From contig NZ_JASHHX010000002.1 of the NCBI RefSeq assembly GCF_030056575.1, forward strand, positions 1 to 64,000: a stretch of 64,000 nt of DNA, read 5' to 3'. The position numbers and the translations under genes were made by a program. A model generated the notes under the pieces. The model saw only the letters and a list, made by a program, of their open reading frames with translations. It did not search any database and was not told where the DNA came from. Positions 46,129 through 56,193 of the stretch are shown in pieces; the first letter of the stretch is position 1, and each line of letters opens with the position of its first letter. This DNA is from Rhodoblastus sp. 17X3. GTDB taxonomy: Bacteria; Pseudomonadota; Alphaproteobacteria; Rhizobiales; Beijerinckiaceae.

Positions 46129-46695
46129 TCACGGCGCCAGTTTTGAAAAAAGTCCGGCCAGGCGCATCAGGCCTTCTGGCCAGGGACCGTGGCCGCTCTC
46201 GGCGTTGATGTGGCCGGCGTCGCCTGCGTCGGCCAGGTCCAACCCCCATAGGCCAGCGAGCCTTTCCGCATAAGAAAAATCCGCGAAAGCATCGCTGCGG
46301 CTGGCGACAAGCACGCCGGGCGCTCCCAGCGCCGCTTGCGGCGCTTTTTCCTTGAAGCGCGGGTCGATAAGGCCCGGCGGCAGGGCGGCGGCGGCGGGAT
46401 CGGGCGGCGCGACCAGAAAGGCGGCGGCAATTTTCTTTGGGCTCGGTGTTTCGGCGATGGCGCTGGCGGCGGCGATCGCGCCTAGGCTATGTCCGACCAG
46501 AGCGACGGGGCGACGGGCGGCGTCGATTTCGCGCAGGATGTTTGCGACCCAGTCGTCGCGGTCGGGCTGAAGCCAGTCCCCCTGCTCGACGAGGCGGGCT
46601 GTGGAGAGTTTTTGCGCCCAGCGGCTTTGCCAATGATCGGGGCCGGAGCCGCCGAGGCCGGGAATGATGAGAATGTCGAGATCTGAAACGCGCAT
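46129..46695 (-). CDS. RBBP9/YdeN-family serine hydrolase
   Basis: 188 aa compact alpha/beta hydrolase. ILIIPGLGGSGPDHWQSRW at the start, VALVGHSLGAIAA with the nucleophilic Ser, a catalytic Asp in SRSDAF, and His in AGHINAESG are all present. Lies downstream of ybdD on the same strand, with a hairpin between. Confidence 0.92.
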   Translation of the reverse strand: MRVSDLDILIIPGLGGSGPDHWQSRWAQKLSTARLVEQGDWLQPDRDDWVANILREIDAARRPVALVGHSLGAIAAASAIAETPSPKKIAAAFLVAPPDPAAAALPPGLIDPRFKEKAPQAALGAPGVLVASRSDAFADFSYAERLAGLWGLDLADAGDAGHINAESGHGPWPEGLMRLAGLFSKLAP

Positions 46696-46711
46696 GGTCC
46701 AGATGTAATGA

Positions 46712-46740
46712 GAGCCGGCGCATTTGGGAAGCGCCGGCTC
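46712..46740 (-). other. hairpin downstream of ybdD
   Basis: GAGCCGGCGC (46712-46721) and GCGCCGGCTC (46731-46740) form a perfect 10-bp stem with a 9-nt loop. No U-tract on the minus strand, so it is a terminator-like or stabilising element between cstA-ybdD and the hydrolase gene. Confidence 0.5.
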
Positions 46741-46770
46741 GATGAATGTGACGGGGAAGCTTTGGAGGCC

Positions 46771-46995
46771 TCAGCAGCAGCGGAATCCGCCGGTCGCGAT
46801 GCCGCCGCCGAAGCGCCGGTCCTCGCGATTGCGGAAGAATTCCGTGCGGGTCATCGCGGCCACGCCGGGATGGTTCAGCGTCCAATGCGCCAGATAGGCG
46901 TCATAGTCGGGCTGGCCGATCATGAGAGACGCCGTCTGCCGCAATTTGCGGCCGAAGCCCTTAAGCCTTGAGGGACTGCAATCCAGACAGATCAT
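46771..46995 (-). CDS. YbdD/YjiX-family protein
   Basis: 74 aa small cytoplasmic protein that regularly accompanies CstA/BtsT transporters. RQTASLMIGQPDYDAYLAHW and PGVAAMTRTEFFRNREDRRF fit the family, and the C-terminus is Cys-Cys. Its ATG lies 35 nt inside the 3' end of cstA, so it is translationally coupled. Its exact role with the transporter is not established. Confidence 0.88.
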   Translation of the reverse strand: MICLDCSPSRLKGFGRKLRQTASLMIGQPDYDAYLAHWTLNHPGVAAMTRTEFFRNREDRRFGGGIATGGFRCC

Positions 46996-49048
46996 CGCCC
47001 ACCTCCCGAGTCGTGGCGTTGGGATTCGAATAGGCCTTGCGGATGGTCGCGAAGCCCGCGACGATCATGGCCAGCACCACCGCGACGAAAATGGCGGTGA
47101 GGCCGGCGTCGACGTAATCATTGGTGATCACGCGGGCCATTTCCTCCACGTTCTTGGCGGGGGCAAGCACCTTGCCCTGCGCGAGCGCGTCCGAGAATTT
47201 CCGGGCGTGGGAGAGGAAGCCGATGGCCGGGTTTTCATCGAACAGCTTCTGCCAGCCCGCCGTCAGCGTGCAGACCAGCAGCCAGAAGGTCGGCAGGATG
47301 GTGATCCAGGCGAAGCGCTCGCGCTTCATCTTGAACAGCACGGACGTGCAGAGGATCAGCGCGATCGCGGCCAGCATCTGGTTGGAGATGCCGAACAGCG
47401 GCCACAAGGTGTTGATGCCGCCGAGCGGATCGACGACGCCCTGATAGAGGAAATAGCCCCAGCCCGAGACGGCCAGCGCCGTGGCGATCAGATTCGCGCC
47501 CCAGTTCTGCGTCCGTGCCATGGCCGGCGCGAAATGGCCGAGCAGGTCCTGGATCATGAAGCGGGCGACGCGGGTGCCGGCGTCGACCGTCGTCAGGATG
47601 AACAAAGCCTCGAACAGGATGGCGAAGTGATACCAGAACGCCTTCATGGCGGAGCCGCCCAGGAAGCCCGAGAGGATATGCGCCATGCCGACGGCAAGCG
47701 TCGGGGCGCCGCCCGCGCGCGAAAGGATGGTGCTTTCGCCCACTTCCTTCGCCGCCGTCGTCAGCACGTCGGGCGTGATGACGAAGCCCCAGGACGAGAT
47801 CGTCTGGGCGGCCTGTTCGGCCGTCGTTCCGATCACGCCGGGCGCGGAGTTCATGGCGTAATAGACGCCGGGCTCCAGCACGCTGGCGGCGATCAGGGCC
47901 ATGAGGCCGACGAAGCTCTCCATGAGCATCGCGCCATAGCCGATGAAGCGCAATTCGCTTTCACGCATCACCATTTTCGGCGTGGTGCCTGACGCTATCA
48001 GGGCGTGGAAGCCCGAGACCGCGCCGCAGGCGATGGTGATGAACAGGAAGGGGAACAGCGCGCCCTTGAACACCGGGCCGCTACCGTCGATGAATTTGGT
48101 CACGGCCGGCATTTTCAGATCGGGCATGACGATGGCGATGCCGACGGCGAGACCGAGGATGGTGCCGATCTTGAGGAAGGTCGAGAGGTAGTCGCGCGGC
48201 GCCAGCAGCAGCCAGACCGGCAACACCGAAGCGACGAAGCCATAGGCGATCAGCATCAGCGCGAGTGCTTCGCCCTTGAAGGTGAACAGCGGGGCGAGCG
48301 TCGGGCTTTCTGCGACCGTTTGGCCATAGAGAATTCCGGCAATCAGCAGGACGAAACCGATGATCGACATTTCCGCGATCTGGCCCGGCCGGATGAAACG
48401 GCTGTAGACGCCCATGAGCAGCGCGGTCGGCAGGGTCGAGGCGACCGTGAATGTGCCCCAGGGGCTGCCGGCGAGCGCCTTGACCACGACGAGCGCGAGC
48501 ACGGCGAGCAGGATGATCATGATCGCCAGCACGCCAAATTGCGCGATGAGGCCAGCGGTCTCGCCCATCTCGGTCTTGATCAGGTCGCCCAGCGAACGGC
48601 CGTCGCGGCGGGTCGAAATGAACAGGACCACGAAATCCTGCACAGCGCCGGCGAAGACGACGCCAGTGAGCAGCCAGAGCGTGCCGGGCAGATAGCCCAT
48701 CTGCGCGGCGAGCACGGGCCCGACCAGAGGGCCGGCGCCGGCGATGGCCGCGAAATGATGGCCGAACACCACATATTTGTCGGTCGGGACGTAATCGAGC
48801 CCGTCATTGCGGCGCACGGCGGGCGTCGGGCGCGAATCGTCCAGGCGCAGCGCCTGCTCCGCGATGAACTTGCTATAGAAGCGGTAGGCGATCAGATAGA
48901 CGCAAACCGCCGATGTGACGAGCCACAAGGCGTTGATGGTTTCACCGCGATGGAGGGCGACCGTTCCCAGCGAAAAAGCGCCGATCAGCGCGACGGCCAG
49001 CCAGCCGAGCAGCTCAGCGGGACCGCTGGCGCGAGTTTGTGCGTTCAT
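46961..49048 (-). CDS. cstA: carbon starvation CstA-type transporter
   Basis: 695 aa, about 16 membrane segments. NDGLDYVPTDKYVVFGHHFA and FAAIAGAGPLVGPVLAAQMG are the family signature. Homologues (CstA, BtsT) carry peptides or pyruvate. Which substrate applies here cannot be read. Coupled to ybdD by a 35-nt overlap. Confidence 0.92.
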   Translation of the reverse strand: MNAQTRASGPAELLGWLAVALIGAFSLGTVALHRGETINALWLVTSAVCVYLIAYRFYSKFIAEQALRLDDSRPTPAVRRNDGLDYVPTDKYVVFGHHFAAIAGAGPLVGPVLAAQMGYLPGTLWLLTGVVFAGAVQDFVVLFISTRRDGRSLGDLIKTEMGETAGLIAQFGVLAIMIILLAVLALVVVKALAGSPWGTFTVASTLPTALLMGVYSRFIRPGQIAEMSIIGFVLLIAGILYGQTVAESPTLAPLFTFKGEALALMLIAYGFVASVLPVWLLLAPRDYLSTFLKIGTILGLAVGIAIVMPDLKMPAVTKFIDGSGPVFKGALFPFLFITIACGAVSGFHALIASGTTPKMVMRESELRFIGYGAMLMESFVGLMALIAASVLEPGVYYAMNSAPGVIGTTAEQAAQTISSWGFVITPDVLTTAAKEVGESTILSRAGGAPTLAVGMAHILSGFLGGSAMKAFWYHFAILFEALFILTTVDAGTRVARFMIQDLLGHFAPAMARTQNWGANLIATALAVSGWGYFLYQGVVDPLGGINTLWPLFGISNQMLAAIALILCTSVLFKMKRERFAWITILPTFWLLVCTLTAGWQKLFDENPAIGFLSHARKFSDALAQGKVLAPAKNVEEMARVITNDYVDAGLTAIFVAVVLAMIVAGFATIRKAYSNPNATTREVGDDLSGLQSLKA

Positions 49049-49296
49049 GTCATTCCTCCCTCGCGACCCGCTTCAAGGACGGGCGCTTTTCATTCTTGGC
49101 GAACGCATCGAGGCGACGCCAATTTATGGAACTATTATGTAAAACCGCTTTTTTTGTTTCGCAACAATCCGACAGTCTAATAATGGCGCCGGCGCGCGCT
49201 GGCCCGATTGGCGCGGCGCGCGCTCGGGTCTATAAGGTCAGAGGCGCGCAGAACGCTCCCGGCGCGGCGACGCCGGACAAGGCTGGGGAGGGGACC

Positions 49297-49965
49297 ATGA
49301 AGCTCGTTGTGTTCGACATCGACGGAACGCTCGTCGACAGCCAGAACCTCATCGTCGAGGCTCAAAGCAGGGCTTTTGCCTCTCTCGGTCTTCCGGCGCC
49401 TTCGCGCGAGCGTGCGCTTTCAGTCGTCGGCCTGTCGCTGGTCGAGGCTTTCAAAGCGCTGACGAACGGGGAGGGGCCGAGCGACCTGCTCGCTCAAGCC
49501 TATAAGGAGGCCTGGCAACAGTTGCGCGCGACCCCGGGCTTTCACGATCCGCTCTATCCCGGCGCACATGATCTGCTGACCGAGCTGGCGGGGCGCGAGG
49601 ATTGCCTGATCGGCCTCGCTACGGGCAAGTCGCGCGCAGGCGTGAAGAGCCTGTGCGAGCGCCACGGCTGGCATGGCCTGTTCGCTACGATCCAGACCGC
49701 CGACGACGCCCCGTCCAAGCCCGCGCCGGACATGTTCCTGCGCGCGCTCGCCGAAACCGGCCTGTCGCCGCGCGACGCCTGCATGATCGGCGACACCACA
49801 TTCGACATGGCCATGGCCCATTCCGCCGGCGCCCACGCCATCGGCGTCGCCTGGGGCTACCATCGCCATGACAAGCTGACAAAGGCGGGCGCGAAGCAAA
49901 TCGTCGCGGATTTTCCGGCGCTCCGCGAGGTTCTGGAAGAGTTTGTGCAATGCGTGACGATCTGA
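49297..49965 (+). CDS. HAD-family hydrolase (phosphoglycolate phosphatase-like)
   Basis: 222 aa. HAD motif I is VVFDIDGTLVDSQ, motif III-IV is MIGDTTFDMAMAHSAG, and a helical cap lies between. GGGGAGGGG precedes ATG 49297. Substrate uncertain. Overlaps the ATP12 gene by 16 nt, so the two are probably expressed together. Confidence 0.92.
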   Translation: MKLVVFDIDGTLVDSQNLIVEAQSRAFASLGLPAPSRERALSVVGLSLVEAFKALTNGEGPSDLLAQAYKEAWQQLRATPGFHDPLYPGAHDLLTELAGREDCLIGLATGKSRAGVKSLCERHGWHGLFATIQTADDAPSKPAPDMFLRALAETGLSPRDACMIGDTTFDMAMAHSAGAHAIGVAWGYHRHDKLTKAGAKQIVADFPALREVLEEFVQCVTI

Positions 49966-50747
49966 GCGCGATCTTCGTCGAGGACGGCGAACGCAATCCG
50001 CTGAAATCTGCGCAGAGGGACATGAAGCGCCCGCTGCCGAAGAAATTCTATTCCGAAGTCTCGGTCGTCCCGCAGGGCGAGGGCTTTGGAATCGCGCTGG
50101 ACGGCAGGCCCGTGCGCACGCCCGGCCGCGCGCCCCTCATCTCGCCCACGCGGGCCTTGGCCGAGGCCGTGGCCGAGGAATGGCGCCGCCAGGGCGCGGA
50201 GATCAACCCGGCCGACATGCCGCTCACCCGGATGGTCAATACGGCGATCGACGGCGTGGCCCGCGAAATGACGGCGACGGCGGCGGAGATAGCCAAATTC
50301 GCGGGCTCGGACCTCGTCTGCTATCGCGCCAGCGCGCCCGAGGCGCTTGTGGCGGAGCAGGAGGCCGCATGGTCGCCCGTGCTCGGTCATTTCCGCGAGC
50401 GGCACGGCGCCCGCTTCGTCTGCGCCGAGGGCGTGATGTTCGTGTCGCAGCCCGCTGAATCCGTTGCAGCGGTTGAGGCGCTGGTCGCGCGCGAAGCGGC
50501 GCAGGCCGATGGCGCGCTGCGGTTGACGGCGCTTCACACCATGACCACGCTGACCGGCTCGGTCCTGATCGCTTTGGCCCTGATCGAAGGCGTGATCGGC
50601 TTCGACGCCGCCTGGAGCGCGGCTCATGTCGACGAGGACCATCAGGCGAAGTTCTGGGGCGCGGACGAGGAGGCTTCGGCGCGCCGGGCTGGCCGCCTCA
50701 AGGAAATGCGCGCGGCCTATGAACTTTATGCCGCATTGTCTGCGTGA
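49950..50747 (+). CDS. ATP12-family F1-ATPase assembly chaperone
   Basis: 265 aa. [33 protein letters not shown] and [16 protein letters not shown] mark the ATP12 family, which in mitochondria protects the F1 alpha subunit during assembly. Alphaproteobacteria are the only bacteria that commonly carry it. Overlaps the HAD gene. Confidence 0.92.
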   Translation: MRDDLSAIFVEDGERNPLKSAQRDMKRPLPKKFYSEVSVVPQGEGFGIALDGRPVRTPGRAPLISPTRALAEAVAEEWRRQGAEINPADMPLTRMVNTAIDGVAREMTATAAEIAKFAGSDLVCYRASAPEALVAEQEAAWSPVLGHFRERHGARFVCAEGVMFVSQPAESVAAVEALVAREAAQADGALRLTALHTMTTLTGSVLIALALIEGVIGFDAAWSAAHVDEDHQAKFWGADEEASARRAGRLKEMRAAYELYAALSA

Positions 50748-50860
50748 GCGCGCGGCGGGCGCAGGCGCGAATTAGCCCAATGGATTTCATCCTTTCGTCA
50801 CGTTTCGGGTTCCGGCTCCAAAAAAGCCGTGCTAAACCCGGGCAACGTTTTTTGCGGCGC

Positions 50861-50888
50861 ACTCCGCCAAGACCACTCCGCCAAGACC
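50861..50888 (+). repeat. tandem 14-bp repeat in pccB leader
   Basis: Two exact copies of ACTCCGCCAAGACC (50861-50874 and 50875-50888), ending 11 nt before the pccB start. It may be a replication slippage product or a protein-binding half-site pair. Confidence 0.75.
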
Positions 50889-50899
50889 GGGAAGTCTCC

Positions 50900-52435
<1,536 letters not shown>

Positions 52436-52469
52436 GAGCGGTTTTCGAAGACACATCGCCTGAAATCAC

Positions 52470-52500
52470 AAAGCCTCCCACCGCAAGTGGGAGGCTTTTT
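52470..52500 (+). terminator. rho-independent terminator after pccB
   Basis: AAAGCCTCCCAC (52470-52481) pairs with GTGGGAGGCTTT (52487-52498), loop CGCAA, with TT continuing to 52500. Confidence 0.93.
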
Positions 52501-52633
52501 ACTTATCTTGCAAGGTTGTTAACGGCCGAGCTGCGTCGCCGTAAGGTAAGTTTAAGCGATTCCAGTTAAAATAAACGATCGTCGCATTGGACGGCCTCCA
52601 GTTCAGGCCGCCATATTGCAAAATGGATCGTTC

Positions 52634-54625
52634 ATGCTGGTGTTGCCTTCTTTGCTGAACGGTTGGCGGCGAACGCCGGTATCGGGCATCGAGCGGGAGC
52701 TCGACCTCGCGCGCCTCGCCATCCTGATTACGAACCTGCCGCTGCTTTACGGCGTGATCTGCGTCCATATCATTGTAACTGCTTATAGTTTTTCCAGTGT
52801 GGCGCCGCGCGCCCTCGTTTATGGTCTGCCACTGGCTTTCATTCTTTTCGCCCTTTTCCGCGCCGTCCATTTCATGCGCTTGCGGCAGTCCATTCCGGTC
52901 GACGGGCGTGTCGCGCACGACATGCTGCGCATTGTCCAGTTCATCGCCGTCGGATTCGGCACGCTCGGCACGGCCTGGATGGTCGAGCTTTATCTCTATG
53001 GCGACAGCGCGCTGCGCAGCCAGCTCGTCTTTTCCGTGGTCATCACGAACATGATCTGTAGCTACATTCTCGGGCAATTGCCCCGGGTGGCGCTGACGCT
53101 TGCCGGGATCTCCATGCCCGGCTTCCTGCTCCTTCTGGTGCTGACGGGCGGCCCGGAAGCGCCGGTCATCGCGATCAATCTCGGCCTCGTCGGCCTTTTC
53201 CTGGCCTATATAGTGATGGTTTCCGCGCGCGATTTCGAGCGCATGGTCGCGGCGAAGCTTCATGCCGTCGAACTCGCCGAAGAAAATCGCCTCCTCGCAA
53301 ATACGGACAGCCTGACCGGGCTGCCCAATCGGCGCGAGTTCTTCGAACGTCTCGAATGCGCGATCCGCGAGGAAGGCGCCAAAGGCGGGCAAGAGATGGG
53401 CGGGCAAGAGATGGGCGGGCTGGTCATGGGCGTGATCGACCTCGATGGCTTCAAGCCGATCAACGATCTCTACGGCCATGCGATCGGCGATTGCGTCCTG
53501 AGGGAATGTGCCGCGCGGCTGGAAATATTCTCGAGCGGCGCGACGACCATTGCGCGCCTCGGCGGCGACGAATTCGCCATCTTTATGCGCGGCGCCTTCG
53601 AGGAGGCCGACGTCCTGCGGTTCGGCGAACAGGTCTGCGCGGCGCTGCGCGCGCCGCTGCGTTTCGCCGACATCCACGCCGGCGTATCGGCCTCGATCGG
53701 TTTCGCGCGCTATCCGCAGGACGCGATGGACGGGCACCATCTTTATGAGCGGGCCGATTATGCGCTCTATTTCGGCAAGCAGAACCATCGCGGCGCCGCC
53801 GTGCTGTTTTCCTCCGAACATGAGAGCAAGATGCTGCTCAACGCGCGCATCGAGCAGGCCCTGCGCAAGGCGGATTTCGAGCAGGAACTGACGATCCGGT
53901 TCCAGCCGCTGGTGCATGTCGCGACGCAAAGGATCGTCGCCTTCGAGGCGCTGGCGCGATGGGCGAGCCCGGAAATCGGCGACGTCAATCCGGACGATTT
54001 CATTCCGGTCGCGGAATCGGGCGAACTGATCCATGCAATCACGCGCACCGCCCTGCGCAAGGCGCTGCGCGTGGCGCGAAGCTGGCCGCGCGACATCAAG
54101 CTGAGCTTCAATATCTCGATCCGCGACCTGGTTTCGCAGCGCGCCCTGACACAGATCATGGCGCTGATCGCGGGTAGCGGATTCGATCCGGCCCGCCTCG
54201 ACATCGAGGTCACCGAAACCGCGCTGGTCGCGGATTTCGAACGAGCCGCGGCGGCGATCGCCCAGCTCAAGACGATGGGCGTCAACATTTCGCTCGACGA
54301 TTTCGGCGCAGGCCATTCAAGCCTCGCCTATATCCATCGGCTGCCGCTGGACATGATCAAGATCGACCGCAGCTTCGTGCAGGAAATGCATGTGAACAGC
54401 ATTGCGCGCGACATTGTCCGGTCGATGATCGGCCTTTGCGCCAATCTGAACCTCGATTGCGTGACCGAGGGAGTCGAGACGCAGGAGCAGTTCGACCTGC
54501 TGCGCGGTTTTGGCTGCACCTTCGTCCAGGGCTTTCTATTTGGCCGCCCCGTCCCCGAAGATGAAGTCCCGGGCGTCATCGAGCAATACCGCTCCGCATG
54601 CGGCGGCAAGGCGCTCAGCGCCTGA
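52634..54625 (+). CDS. membrane GGDEF-EAL protein
   Basis: 663 aa. About six membrane segments occupy residues 25-200, without a recognised sensor domain. The GGDEF domain has the intact motif in ARLGGDEFAIF, and the EAL domain has FEALARW, TETALVADFE, LDDFGAGHSSLAY and DMIKIDRSF. Both halves look catalytically able, so it could make or degrade c-di-GMP. A tandem repeat adds a QEMGG pair before the GGDEF core. Start ATG 52634. Confidence 0.93.
   Translation: MLVLPSLLNGWRRTPVSGIERELDLARLAILITNLPLLYGVICVHIIVTAYSFSSVAPRALVYGLPLAFILFALFRAVHFMRLRQSIPVDGRVAHDMLRIVQFIAVGFGTLGTAWMVELYLYGDSALRSQLVFSVVITNMICSYILGQLPRVALTLAGISMPGFLLLLVLTGGPEAPVIAINLGLVGLFLAYIVMVSARDFERMVAAKLHAVELAEENRLLANTDSLTGLPNRREFFERLECAIREEGAKGGQEMGGQEMGGLVMGVIDLDGFKPINDLYGHAIGDCVLRECAARLEIFSSGATTIARLGGDEFAIFMRGAFEEADVLRFGEQVCAALRAPLRFADIHAGVSASIGFARYPQDAMDGHHLYERADYALYFGKQNHRGAAVLFSSEHESKMLLNARIEQALRKADFEQELTIRFQPLVHVATQRIVAFEALARWASPEIGDVNPDDFIPVAESGELIHAITRTALRKALRVARSWPRDIKLSFNISIRDLVSQRALTQIMALIAGSGFDPARLDIEVTETALVADFERAAAAIAQLKTMGVNISLDDFGAGHSSLAYIHRLPLDMIKIDRSFVQEMHVNSIARDIVRSMIGLCANLNLDCVTEGVETQEQFDLLRGFGCTFVQGFLFGRPVPEDEVPGVIEQYRSACGGKALSA
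53390..53419 (+). repeat. in-frame 15-bp tandem repeat in the GGDEF gene
   Basis: GGGCAAGAGATGGGC is present twice in tandem (from about 53388) and begins a third partial copy. It encodes GQEMG twice in the GGDEF domain, between the linker NRREFFERLECAI and LVMGVIDLDGF. Confidence 0.75.
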
Positions 54626-54649
54626 CGGACGCCGTTGCGCCGCATGCCT

Positions 54650-55504
54650 TCAGCGGCGGCACTTCGTCGCTGGCGGGAACTCGATCTGGGTGAGTTCGCC
54701 GCTGAGGACGAAATCTCCGTAATCGAGCTTCAGTCCAGAAGACACGCCGTTCTCATAGAGATTGAACGACAGCACGTAGTCCGGCGCGCCGTCGCGTTTC
54801 TCGGGCGAAAAATAAGCCGCCGCAACGGGCCAGCGCGTCAGGCGGCGGAGCTCTGGGATCTGGGCGCCCTTGTCGGTGTCGGGCTCCTGCCGGGGCTTGC
54901 CGATGACCGTCGTGACGTCGAGAATCTTCCGTCCGTCGTCCGAGGCGTCGTACACGTGCGCGAGCAGCACCTTTTCGCCGCGGCGGGCGGCGGCGATCAC
55001 CTTCTCGATATGCTGGGTCGGAAAGAGCACGTCGCCCCGGGCCTCGAGACGGAAGGGCTCCGGGCGCTTCAAGGCGATGGAGACGCCTCGCGCGCCGCGC
55101 GCGGCATGGCCGTCGATCTCGGAGCCCTTGCCGAGAGCCCCCAGGATGTTGAAGCGGAAATCGGCGCCCCTGGCGTCCTCATAAGTGGTTGAGCGCGTCT
55201 CGGTGGTCCGCTTTTCGCCCTCGCTGGGTTCAAGGTCGAGCACCTGGCGCAGGGTCTGGGCATATCCCTCGCAAGCCGAATCGAACGAGAAGGCGATGCC
55301 GCCGCTCGCGCTCGCCGGAGCCTTGGTTCCCGCGCCTTCAAGCAGCCGGAGATCGTAAAGCGCCTTGTGGCTCGCCAGGGCGGTTTTCGCAACGGGAGGC
55401 GGCAGCGGCTGGCTTTGGCCGGGGAGGGCCAGAACGGCGCTCACGAGGGTAGCGAACAGGGCGGGGCGGACGCGGGCGGCCGAAGCCGGAACTTTCAAAT
55501 ACAT
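54650..55504 (-). CDS. eipB: cell envelope integrity protein EipB family (DUF1849)
   Basis: 284 aa periplasmic protein. Signal peptide LFATLVSAVLALPGQSQ, then ASHKALYDLRLLEGAG and the conserved Cys pair (FDSACEGY and the C-terminal PATKCRR) that in Brucella EipB forms a disulfide stabilising its beta-spiral fold. In Brucella it supports envelope integrity. ATG 55504 is preferred over a TTG at 55519. Confidence 0.88.
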   Translation of the reverse strand: MYLKVPASAARVRPALFATLVSAVLALPGQSQPLPPPVAKTALASHKALYDLRLLEGAGTKAPASASGGIAFSFDSACEGYAQTLRQVLDLEPSEGEKRTTETRSTTYEDARGADFRFNILGALGKGSEIDGHAARGARGVSIALKRPEPFRLEARGDVLFPTQHIEKVIAAARRGEKVLLAHVYDASDDGRKILDVTTVIGKPRQEPDTDKGAQIPELRRLTRWPVAAAYFSPEKRDGAPDYVLSFNLYENGVSSGLKLDYGDFVLSGELTQIEFPPATKCRR

Positions 55505-55652
55505 GGATTCAAGCTTCAAGTGACGATTCGCTGGTCAGCCAGCGTAGCTCCAGTCCATTGTTGCGGGAAGCCTGTGGCGAAACTACGATGATTCACGCCA
55601 TAGGGCGCTGGAAAAGATCAATGGCGTTCGCGCCGACGAGCGGCGCGCTCAA

Positions 55653-55670
55653 CCTTTGACGAGTCAAAGG
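55653..55670 (+). promoter_or_regulatory. dyad upstream of the RidA gene
   Basis: CCTTTGAC and GTCAAAGG are perfect arms around GA, 38 nt before the RidA-family start, in the divergent eipB-ridA interval. It could be an operator or a short hairpin. Confidence 0.4.
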
Positions 55671-55707
55671 CCGAGTCCAATAATTTCAGATGCGGGAGAA
55701 CGATGAA

Positions 55708-56193
55708 ATGGCGCAGAACGGCGGCGAAATCGAGCAGAGGCTCAAGGCGCTGGGCTTCACGCTGCCACAACCCGCCGCCCCGATCGCCAATTATGTCCCG
55801 GCGGTCGTCACCGGCAATCTGCTGTTCATCTCGGGGCAGTTGCCCTTCGGCGCGGACGGGACGCTTGCCCCGGCCCATGTCGGCAGCGTTGGGCGCGTGG
55901 TCTCCGAGCAGGACGCCGTGAAGGCCGCGGCGCTGTCGGGACTCAATTGTCTCGCGCAGGCCAAGTTGCACATCGGCGATCTTGCCCGCGTCAGCCGCTG
56001 CGTCCGACTCGGGGGCTTCATCCATTGCGATGCGGATTTCACGCGGCTGGCGGCGGTGATGAACGGCGCCTCGGACCTGATCGGGAGCGCTTTGGCTGAA
56101 TTCGGCGCCCATGCGCGCTCGACCATCGGCGTCGCGCAATTGCCGCTCGGCGCCTGCGTCGAGGTCGAGGCGATTTTCGAAATCGCGGGATGA
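55708..56193 (+). CDS. RidA family protein (YjgF/UK114-like)
   Basis: 161 aa. GNLLFISGQLPFGADG and LNCLAQAKLHIGDLARVSR match the family, whose canonical members deaminate reactive enamines/imines. The C-terminal IGVAQLPLGACVEVEAI replaces the usual GR-x-AV-GV-xxLP pattern, so it belongs to a divergent subgroup in which activity is less certain. ATG 55708 with GGGAG upstream. ATG 55690 lacks a site. Confidence 0.9.
   Translation: MAQNGGEIEQRLKALGFTLPQPAAPIANYVPAVVTGNLLFISGQLPFGADGTLAPAHVGSVGRVVSEQDAVKAAALSGLNCLAQAKLHIGDLARVSRCVRLGGFIHCDADFTRLAAVMNGASDLIGSALAEFGAHARSTIGVAQLPLGACVEVEAIFEIAG

Noticed and set aside
48005-49180. Plus-strand frame opposite cstA
   Set aside because: Charged, Asp/Glu/Arg/His-rich antisense product. 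CstA is clear on the other strand.
52551-52574. TTAA...TTAA pair upstream of the GGDEF-EAL gene
   Set aside because: Spacing is 10 nt, not 7, so no CtrA call is made.
52499-54316. 605-codon minus-strand frame opposite the GGDEF-EAL gene
   Set aside because: Shadow of an intact GGDEF-EAL protein.
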